Below, piece by piece: positions 57,811 to 64,000 of a DNA stretch of 64,000 nucleotides. The notes beneath the pieces were generated by a model. The model did no database searches. It worked only from the letters and a program-made list of their open reading frames with translations, and was not told the origin of the DNA. Origin of the DNA: CAMLIZ01 sp036231905 (GTDB lineage Bacteria; Pseudomonadota; Gammaproteobacteria; Burkholderiales; Burkholderiaceae_C); NCBI RefSeq assembly GCF_036231905.1, contig NZ_JAZARE010000005.1:372001-436000 (forward strand), read 5' to 3'. Position 1 is the stretch's first letter; each line of letters opens with the position of its first letter. Position numbers and translations under genes: made by a program.

Positions 57811-59265
57811 TCAGCGCGCCACCGCGGTGGGCGCCAGTTCCTTCGCGCGCCGTGCAACGGCATCGAATTGCGGGCCGAAGGCCGGGCGCTTCACGTAGCG
57901 GCCAGCGCCTTGCTCCGCACGCAGGTCGCCATTGGCATACACCAGCTTGCCGCGGCTGATGGTGTGGCTGGCGATGCCGCGCACGGTGCGGCCCTCGAAG
58001 ATGTTGAAGTCGCCCTTGGAATGCTGGGTCTTGGCCGACAGCGTCTTGCTGCCCTGCGGGTCCCACAGCACCAGGTCGGCATCCGCGCCCTCGGCAATCA
58101 GCCCCTTGCGCGGGTAGATGTTGAACAGCTTGGCGGTGTTGGTGGAGGTCACCGCCACGAACTCGCTGGGCGTGAGCCGGCCGGTGTTCACGCCGGCGTC
58201 CCAGATGACCGCCAGCCGCTCCTCGATGCCGCCGCAGCCATTGGGGATCTTGGCGAAGGCCTCGCGGCCCGCGGCCTTCTGCGCAGCGCAGAAGGTGCAG
58301 TGGTCGGTGGCCGTGGTGTGCAGGTTGCCGGCCTGCAGCTGGCGCCACAGGTGCTCCTGGTGGCCACTGGGGCGGAAGGGCGGGCTCATCACATGCGCGG
58401 CCGCGCGGGCGAAATCGGGGTCGCGGTACACGCTGTCGTCGATCACCAGGTGGCCGGCCAGCACCTCGCCGTACACCCGCTGTCCGCGGGCGCGGGCGCG
58501 GGCGATCGCATCGGCCGCTTCGATGCAGGACACATGCACCACGTAGATCGGCACGCCCAGCACGTCGGCGATCGCGATCGCGCGGTTGGCCGCTTCGGCC
58601 TCCACCATCGGCGGGCGCGACAGCGGGTGGCCCTCGGGGCCGGTGATGCCCATCTTGGCCACCTCCTGCTGCAGCAGGTACACCAGCTCGCCGTTTTCCG
58701 CATGCACGGTGGGCATGGCACCCAGCTCCAGCGCGCGGCGGAAGCTGTTCACCAGCGTTTCGTCATCGCACATGATGGCGTTCTTGTAGGCCATGAAGTG
58801 CTTGAAGCTGTTCACGCCTTCTTCGGTGACCAGGGTGCCCATGTCGCGGTGCACCGCCTCGCTCCACCAGGTCACCGCCACGTGGAAGCCATAGTCGGCC
58901 GCCGACTTCTCGGCCCAGCCGCGCCAGGTGCGGAAGGCCTCCATCAGCGGCTGCTGCGGATCGGGGATCACGAAGTCGATGATGCTGGTGGTGCCGCCCG
59001 CCAGCCCGGCCGCGGTGCCGGTGAAGAAGTCGTCCATGGTGACCGTGCCCATGAACGGCAGCTGCATGTGGGTGTGCGGGTCGATGCCGCCGGGCATCAG
59101 GTACTGCCCGCTGCCGTCCAGGGTGGTGGTGCCGGCGGGCGCCTGGCTCGCTGCCGAGGCACCCACGGCCGCGATGCGGCCCTCCACGCACAGCACGTCG
59201 CCAGAGCTAGCGCGGTCGGCATTGACGATGGTGGCACCACGGATCAGCAGGGGAGCAGTCATCAC
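57811..59265 (-). CDS. pydB: Dihydropyrimidinase (hydantoinase)
   Basis: 484 residues. Metal ligands D-P-H-T-H (H-x-H) and later His/Asp; the carbamylated Lys is in F-K-H-F-M-A-Y-K-N-A; S-C-I-E-A-A-D loop and H-Y-S-type region fit the cyclic amidohydrolase family. Opens dihydrouracil/dihydrothymine rings. 23 bp downstream of the transporter gene. Confidence 0.92.
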   Translation of the reverse strand: MMTAPLLIRGATIVNADRASSGDVLCVEGRIAAVGASAASQAPAGTTTLDGSGQYLMPGGIDPHTHMQLPFMGTVTMDDFFTGTAAGLAGGTTSIIDFVIPDPQQPLMEAFRTWRGWAEKSAADYGFHVAVTWWSEAVHRDMGTLVTEEGVNSFKHFMAYKNAIMCDDETLVNSFRRALELGAMPTVHAENGELVYLLQQEVAKMGITGPEGHPLSRPPMVEAEAANRAIAIADVLGVPIYVVHVSCIEAADAIARARARGQRVYGEVLAGHLVIDDSVYRDPDFARAAAHVMSPPFRPSGHQEHLWRQLQAGNLHTTATDHCTFCAAQKAAGREAFAKIPNGCGGIEERLAVIWDAGVNTGRLTPSEFVAVTSTNTAKLFNIYPRKGLIAEGADADLVLWDPQGSKTLSAKTQHSKGDFNIFEGRTVRGIASHTISRGKLVYANGDLRAEQGAGRYVKRPAFGPQFDAVARRAKELAPTAVAR

Positions 59266-59288
59266 AGGTCCTTTCAGGTCACAGCTTC

Positions 59289-60743
59289 TCAGCGGCGCTT
59301 GGCGGTGAAGAAGTAGTACGCACCGGCGACGGCCAGGCTGAAGAACCAGCCGAAGTCGAACAGCGACACCAGCGCCGGCGGCACGCTGGCCTTGTCGGCG
59401 ATGCCGGACACCACCAGGTAGCCCGGCAGGCAGGGCAGCACGCCCAGCACGAAGGCGATGAGGGCCTGCACGTTCCAGCCGCCGCTGTATTCGTAGTCGC
59501 CACCGCGGCGATACAGGTCGGGCACGTTGAGCTCGGTGCGCCGCACCAGGAAGTAGTCCGCCAGCAGGATGCCGGCGATGGCGCCCAGCAAGGTGCCGTA
59601 GCCGCCCAGCCAGGTGAAGAGGTAGCCGCCCGAGGTGGCCAGCAGCTTCCAGGGCATGAACAGCAGGCCGATCAGCGCGGCGATGATGCCGCCCATGCGG
59701 AAACTCACCTTCGAGGGCGCGAGCTGGCTGAAGTCATACGAGGGCGACACCAGGTTGGCGGCCACGTTGGTGGTCAGGTTGGCCAGCAGGATGACCAGCA
59801 GGCCGATGCCCGCGGCCACCGGGCCCATCTGCGTGAGCAGGCCGTCGGGGAACAGCTGTGCCTTGCCGTAGAGGATGGCCGATGCGGAGAAACCGATCAC
59901 GCCCACCATGGAGAACAGCGCCATCGGGATCGGCAGGCCGATCGCCTGGCCCAACACCTGGTCCTTCTGCGATCTGGCGAAGCGGGTGAAGTCGGGGATG
60001 TTCAGCGCCAGCGTGGCCCAGAAGCCCACCAGGCCGGTGAGCGCGGCCCAGGTCTTGGGCCCGCCCTCCACCACCTTGGCCGGCAGGTTGAACAGCTGCC
60101 CCGAAGGCACCCGCATCATCAGCACCACCACCAGCAGGATGGACGCACCGATCATCAGCGGCGCGGCAATCACCTCCAGCTTGCGGATGGATTCCGGCCC
60201 GCGCCAGATGTAGTAGATGTGCACTGCCCAGAAGGCCATGAAGCACAGGAACTGCGAGGTGCTGATGGTCTCGCCCGCCGCCGGCCCGGCGAAGCCGGCG
60301 CCCAGCACGTTGAAGAAGCCATGCAGCGCCAGGCCGCCGAAGTAGCAGTTGATCGAGAACCATCCGCAGGCCACCAGCCCGCGCAGCACCGCCGGCAGGT
60401 TGGCGCCGCGCACGCCGAAGGAGGCGCGCGCCAGCACCGGGAAGGGGATGCCATGCTTCTGCCCCGCGCGGCCCATCAGCACCATGGGCACCAGCACGAT
60501 GCAGTTGGCCAGGAACACCAGCCACACCGCCTGCTGCCAGGTGAAGCCCTGGTCCAGCATGGAACTCGCCATGGTGTAGGTCGGCACGCACACCACCATG
60601 CCCACCCACAGGGCGGCATAGTCCTTCCAGTTCCAGTGGCGCTGCGCCTGGGCCGTGGGCGCCAGGTCGTCGTTGGACAGGGAGGGAGACGCGTCGTATG
60701 CGCTCCCTGGCAGAGGGACCGCGCTGCTGCTGGTTGAAGCCAT
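59289..60743 (-). CDS. NCS1-family nucleobase transporter
   Basis: 484 residues, twelve helices. N-terminal W-N-W-K-D-Y-A-A-L-W-V-G-M, G-I-P-F-P-V-L-A-R-A-S-F-G-V-R-G-A-N, and C-terminal Y-G-T-L-L-G-A-I-A-G match NCS1 uracil/hydantoin/allantoin importers. Its position inside the pyrimidine operon indicates uracil, thymine or a dihydro-form as substrate. Start 60743; upstream in-frame codons lie in the 95-bp gap. Confidence 0.9.
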   Translation of the reverse strand: MASTSSSAVPLPGSAYDASPSLSNDDLAPTAQAQRHWNWKDYAALWVGMVVCVPTYTMASSMLDQGFTWQQAVWLVFLANCIVLVPMVLMGRAGQKHGIPFPVLARASFGVRGANLPAVLRGLVACGWFSINCYFGGLALHGFFNVLGAGFAGPAAGETISTSQFLCFMAFWAVHIYYIWRGPESIRKLEVIAAPLMIGASILLVVVLMMRVPSGQLFNLPAKVVEGGPKTWAALTGLVGFWATLALNIPDFTRFARSQKDQVLGQAIGLPIPMALFSMVGVIGFSASAILYGKAQLFPDGLLTQMGPVAAGIGLLVILLANLTTNVAANLVSPSYDFSQLAPSKVSFRMGGIIAALIGLLFMPWKLLATSGGYLFTWLGGYGTLLGAIAGILLADYFLVRRTELNVPDLYRRGGDYEYSGGWNVQALIAFVLGVLPCLPGYLVVSGIADKASVPPALVSLFDFGWFFSLAVAGAYYFFTAKRR

Positions 60744-60838
60744 GGGATGTCCTCGGTTGGGCCCGATGGGCCGTGGTGTGGTTTCAGGGCCGGGAAAGCA
60801 AGCCGCGGGCCGCTGGGTGGGTCGAGATGCTAGGCCGA

Positions 60839-62173
60839 TCAGGCGGGCGTTGCCACCCCGGGCGACCCTGTGCTGCAACTGCGCATCGGGTTGTTCGGAT
60901 GGGTGGTCCAGTTGGCGTAGTCGCCGCTCACCGCGCGCCCGGTGCGCAGGTCGGTTTCACCGGGCTGCAGCACCCGCATGGTGATGGTGTCGGGCACCGG
61001 GCAGATGGACACGCAGAGGTTGCAGCCGACGCACTCCTCCTCCTTCACCTCGAAGAAGCGCCGGCCGTCGCGCGTGGCGCTGATCGCCTGGTGCGAGGTG
61101 TCCTCGCACACCACATGGCAGCGGCCGCACTGGATGCAGCTGTCCTGGTGGATCACCGCCTTCTCGATGTGGTTGAGGTCCAGTTGCTGCCAGTCCTTCA
61201 CCGTGGGCACGGCGCGGCCACGGAAGTCCTCGATGCTGCGGTAGCCCTGCTCGTCCATGAAGTTGGCGAGGCCGTCGCACAGGTCCTGCACGATCTTGAA
61301 GCCATAGACCATGGCGGCGGTGCACACCTGCACATTGCCGGTGCCCAGCGCGATGAACTCGGCCGCGTCGCGCCAGGTGGTCACGCCGCCAATGCCGGAG
61401 ATCGGCAGGCCGGCGGTGAGCGGGTCGCGTGCGATCTCGGCCACCATGTTCAGCGCGATCGGCTTCACCGCCGGCCCGCAGTAGCCACCGTGCGAGCCCC
61501 AGCCGCCGGTGTGCGGGCTCATCGCCATGCGCTCCAGGTCCACGCCCATCACCGAGTTGATGGTGTTGATCAGGCTCACCGCATCGGCGCCCCCCGCCTT
61601 GGCCGCACGCGCCGGGTGGCGCACGTCGGTGATGTTGGGAGTGAGCTTCACGATCACCGGCAGCTTCGAATAGTGCTTGCACCATGCGGTCACGCGCTGG
61701 ATGTATTCCGGCACCTGGCCCACGGCCGCGCCCATGCCGCGCTCGCTCATGCCGTGCGGGCAGCCGAAGTTGAGCTCCACGCCGTCGGCGCCCGTGTCTT
61801 CCACCATCGGCAGGATGCGTTTCCAGCTCTCCTCCACCACCGGCACCATCAGCGACACCACCATCGCGCGGTCGGGCCAGGCGCGCTTGACGCGGCGGAT
61901 CTCTTCCAGGTTCACCCGCAGCGGCCGGTCGCTGATCAGCTCGATGTTGTTGAAGCCGATCACCCGCCGGTCCTGCGACATCAGCGTGGCATATCGCGGG
62001 CCGTTCACGTTGACCACCGGCGGATCCTCGCCCAGCGTCTTCCACACCACGCCGCCCCAGCCCGCCTCGAAGGCGCGCACCACGTTCACTTCCTTGTCGG
62101 TGGGCGGCGCGGAGGCCAGCCAGAACGGGTTGGGGCTGGAGATGCCGACGAAGTTGCTGCGCAGGTCAGCCAT
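60839..62173 (-). CDS. preA: NAD-dependent dihydropyrimidine dehydrogenase subunit PreA
   Basis: 444 residues. DHOD-like TIM barrel: N-P-F-W-L-A-S-A-P, F-N-N-I-E-L-I-S, N-F-G-C-P-H-G (catalytic Cys). C-terminal ferredoxin domain with two [4Fe-4S] sites: C-I-Q-C-G-R-C-H-V-V-C and C-V-G-C-N-L-C-V-S-I-C-P. Reduces uracil/thymine to dihydro forms with PreT. Its start overlaps preT by 8 bp. Confidence 0.95.
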   Translation of the reverse strand: MADLRSNFVGISSPNPFWLASAPPTDKEVNVVRAFEAGWGGVVWKTLGEDPPVVNVNGPRYATLMSQDRRVIGFNNIELISDRPLRVNLEEIRRVKRAWPDRAMVVSLMVPVVEESWKRILPMVEDTGADGVELNFGCPHGMSERGMGAAVGQVPEYIQRVTAWCKHYSKLPVIVKLTPNITDVRHPARAAKAGGADAVSLINTINSVMGVDLERMAMSPHTGGWGSHGGYCGPAVKPIALNMVAEIARDPLTAGLPISGIGGVTTWRDAAEFIALGTGNVQVCTAAMVYGFKIVQDLCDGLANFMDEQGYRSIEDFRGRAVPTVKDWQQLDLNHIEKAVIHQDSCIQCGRCHVVCEDTSHQAISATRDGRRFFEVKEEECVGCNLCVSICPVPDTITMRVLQPGETDLRTGRAVSGDYANWTTHPNNPMRSCSTGSPGVATPA

Positions 62174-63560
62174 GCTGTGCCTCCGTTTCGATGGCGGTGG
62201 CGGCCGCCGTTGCGCCCAGCTCCAGGTCGATGGACACCGCGGCGCGTTTGCCGTGTTCCACCGCCTCCACCGTGAGGTCGCGCCCGCCGAAGCGGCAGTC
62301 GCCGCCCGCCCACACCCGCGAATGGCTGGTGCGGCCGTCGGCATCGGTGGCAACGCGGCCGCCCTTGAGCTCGATGGACACGCCCGCCGGCTCGGGCATA
62401 TAACACTGGCCGATCGCCTTGAGCACCATGTCGGCTTCCAGGGTGAACTGCTCGCCGGTTTCCACCAGCCGGCCATCGGGCGCCAGCGCGGTGGCTGCGA
62501 AGCGCATGCCACGCAGTACGCCGCCCTCGCTGACCACCGCCTTGGGCGCAGCCCAGTGGCGCAGGGTCACGCCATTCGTCTGGGCCCAGCGCTGCTCCAC
62601 CACCGAGGCCGACATCGCCTCGGGCCCGCGCCGGTACACGATGCTCACCTCTTCGGCGCCCAGCAGCCGCGACTGCACGGCGGCGTCCACCGCCGTCATG
62701 CCGCCGCCGATCACCGCCACCCGGCGGCCCACCGGCACGGTGGACTTGTCTGCCGCCTGCCGCAGCTCGGCGATGAAGTCCACCGCATCGCGCAGGCCCG
62801 GCAGCTGCGGCTCGGCGATGCCCAGCGCGTTCACGCCCGCCAGCCCGAGGCCGAGGAACACCGCATCGTGGTCGGCGACCAGGGTGTCCAGTGTGAAGTC
62901 GCGGCCCAGCATCTGGCCATTGCGCACCTCGATGCCACCGATGGACAGCAGCCAGGCGACCTCGCGCTGGGCGAAGTCCCCGGCCGTCTTGTACGCCGCC
63001 AGGCCGTATTCGTTCAGCCCACCCAGCTTCGGGCGGGCATCGAACAGCACCACCGCATGGCCGCGCCGTGCCAGGCCATGCGCGCACGCCAGCCCGGCCG
63101 GGCCCGCGCCCACCACCGCAATGCGCCGGCCCGTGCTGGCGGCGCGGGTGAACAGGGGCGCGCCGGGTGCGGCCATGTGGGCATCGGTGGCATAACGCTG
63201 CAAGGCGCCGATCTCCACCGGCTTGTCCTCATGCGTGTTGCGCACGCAAGCCTGCTCGCACAGCACCTCCGTGGGGCACACCCGCGCGCACATGCCCCCC
63301 AATGGGTTGGCCTCCAGGATGGTGCGGGCGGCACCGCGCAGGTTGTCCTGCGCGATGCGCTGGATGAATGTGGGCACGTCGATGCCGGTGGGGCAGGCCG
63401 TCTGGCAGGGCGCGTCGAAGCAGTAGTAGCAGCGCTCCGCTTCGATCAGCGCCTGGGCGCGGGTGAGCGGCGGGTGGGCGTCGCCGAAGTTGCGGGCGAC
63501 CTCCGCCAGGTTCAGGCGGCCGGCGTGGATCCCGCAGGCGCGGGATGAAGGTGTGTCCAA
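62166..63560 (-). CDS. preT: NAD-dependent dihydropyrimidine dehydrogenase subunit PreT
   Basis: 464 residues. N-terminal Fe-S region C-Y-Y-C-F-D-A-P-C-Q-T-A-C-P and C-A-R-V-C-P-T-E-V-L-C-E; FAD site V-V-G-A-G-P-A-G-L-A-C-A; NAD(P)H site V-I-G-G-G-M-T-A-V-D-A-A. A TTG at 63560 is chosen because AGGAG lies 7 nt upstream; no ATG fits the family's length. Transfers electrons from NADH to PreA. Confidence 0.93.
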   Translation of the reverse strand: MDTPSSRACGIHAGRLNLAEVARNFGDAHPPLTRAQALIEAERCYYCFDAPCQTACPTGIDVPTFIQRIAQDNLRGAARTILEANPLGGMCARVCPTEVLCEQACVRNTHEDKPVEIGALQRYATDAHMAAPGAPLFTRAASTGRRIAVVGAGPAGLACAHGLARRGHAVVLFDARPKLGGLNEYGLAAYKTAGDFAQREVAWLLSIGGIEVRNGQMLGRDFTLDTLVADHDAVFLGLGLAGVNALGIAEPQLPGLRDAVDFIAELRQAADKSTVPVGRRVAVIGGGMTAVDAAVQSRLLGAEEVSIVYRRGPEAMSASVVEQRWAQTNGVTLRHWAAPKAVVSEGGVLRGMRFAATALAPDGRLVETGEQFTLEADMVLKAIGQCYMPEPAGVSIELKGGRVATDADGRTSHSRVWAGGDCRFGGRDLTVEAVEHGKRAAVSIDLELGATAAATAIETEAQHG

Positions 63561-63634
63561 GGCGAGGCTCCTGCGAATGGAGAACGAAGTGCGGACGGCC
63601 GGCGCCGCCATGAACTCCCAGCGGCGGCGGAATA

Positions 63635-63669
63635 TTGACGGTTCAGTAAAACTTTGACTACCTGGTAAA
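63635..63669. promoter_or_regulatory. Tandem RutR-box-like operators in the pyd/TetR divergent promoter
   Basis: The site at 63654-63669 reads TTGACTA-CC-TGGTAAA, against the RutR consensus TTGACCA-NN-TGGTCAA (12 of 14 defined bases). A weaker copy at 63635-63650 reads TTGACGG-TT-CAGTAAA, 19 bp away, so both face the same side of the helix. Likely bound by the TetR/RutR-like protein encoded to the right. Confidence 0.6.
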
Positions 63670-63733
63670 AACACCTGTACGCATGGGCCGTGCCAGCCGG
63701 CCCGGCTGCGGGTGGCCGCCCCACAATCACGCC

Positions 63734-64000
63734 ATGACGACCGCCGCCCGATCGAAGGCCGCCAGCCCCCCACCCGCCGCGGCCCCGCGCCCGCCACGCG
63801 CCGCCCGCCTGCGCAAGCAGCAGCAGATCCTGCTGGAGGCGGAAGCGCAGTTCGCGCGCTATGGTTTCGAAGGCGCGTCGCTGGACGGCATTGCCGCCGC
63901 CCTGGGCATCAGCCGCCAGAACATGCTGTACTACTTCGCCAGCAAGGAGGAGCTGTACGACGCCGTGCTGGACAACGTGCTCGCCGCCTGGGTGGAAGGC
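63734..64000 (+). CDS. TetR-family regulator, RutR-like (3' end cut by window)
   Basis: 89 codons inside the window. A Pro/Ala-rich tail of about 25 residues is followed by the TetR HTH: I-L-L-E-A-E-A-Q-F-A-R-Y-G-F-E-G-A-S-L-D-G-I-A-A-A-L-G-I-S, then Y-Y-F-A-S-K-E-E-L-Y-D-A-V. Placement divergent from the uracil-catabolism genes, and the RutR-like sites between, suggest a uracil/thymine-sensing repressor. The ligand domain is outside the window. Confidence 0.85.
   Translation, partial: MTTAARSKAASPPPAAAPRPPRAARLRKQQQILLEAEAQFARYGFEGASLDGIAAALGISRQNMLYYFASKEELYDAVLDNVLAAWVEG

Noticed and set aside
60698..62275. 525-codon plus-strand frame opposite preA
   Set aside because: Antisense of a clear preA gene with complete Fe-S motifs; shadow composition.

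Overview
The window is GC-rich chromosomal DNA of a Burkholderiales-type betaproteobacterium. The gene mix (PEP-CTERM protein, CysB/Ssu sulfur genes, reductive pyrimidine pathway, TIGR02999-like sigma factor paired with a Ser/Thr kinase) fits the Rubrivivax-Leptothrix-Roseateles neighbourhood best. That placement is inference from gene content and base composition; no rRNA is present. One isolated tRNA-Ala(CGC) lies at 15489-15564.

Layout. 1-1831: a cut-off choloylglycine-hydrolase-like gene, divergent from an AraC/GyrI-like regulator. 2017-4029: a single AT-rich gene joining a SIR2 NADase-like domain to a GHKL-type ATPase domain (RecG-C/HATPase_c_4 class) and a short TPR-like tail; this is the best candidate for a new defence system. 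4046-7800: BNR/sialidase-like protein with a MoaD-like partner, rarD, a MerR-controlled metal-type operon with a textbook 19-bp-spacer promoter, and a ynfA 3' remnant. 7797-15389: ahpC/ahpD, a DUF885 protein, a LysR regulator, the rubrerythrin / Fe-S / DUF3501 operon and an alpha/beta hydrolase. 15489-20616: tRNA, PEP-CTERM protein, VF530 protein, three small unknowns and a YadA-type trimeric autotransporter whose stalk carries His/Gln core heptads. 20723-23999: ECF sigma factor and transmembrane Ser/Thr kinase, probably linked to that adhesin.

24170-36123 is a sulfur-scavenging region: ssuE-ssuA-ssuA-ssuD-ssuC-ssuB, a molybdopterin-binding-like protein, sulfate ABC genes sbp-cysT-cysW-cysA and a CysB/Cbl-type activator. 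Three of its upstream regions share the octamer ATTCGTTC. 36266-38723 holds a cation-efflux pseudogene with an internal deletion, a VanX-like dipeptidase and an aspartoacylase-family protein. 38771-42590 is a lower-GC island of small hypothetical genes, including a SUKH-like and a DUF4304-like protein, that looks like an orphan immunity-gene array with gene fragments between. 42520-47654 is a sugar ABC system (frcBCA-like) with a divergent fructokinase, a ROK repressor and a perfect 13-bp palindrome in the divergent promoter. 47660-56509 carries a diguanylate cyclase, acetoacetyl-CoA synthetase and many small single genes (GST, GNAT, TfoX-N, TspO, two VOC, quinone reductase, two NTF2-like, truncated hemoglobin).

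56532-64000 is a complete reductive pyrimidine catabolism operon on the minus strand: preT-preA (dihydropyrimidine dehydrogenase), NCS1 transporter, dihydropyrimidinase and beta-ureidopropionase. It is divergent from a TetR/RutR-like regulator, with two tandem RutR-box-like operators in the shared promoter.
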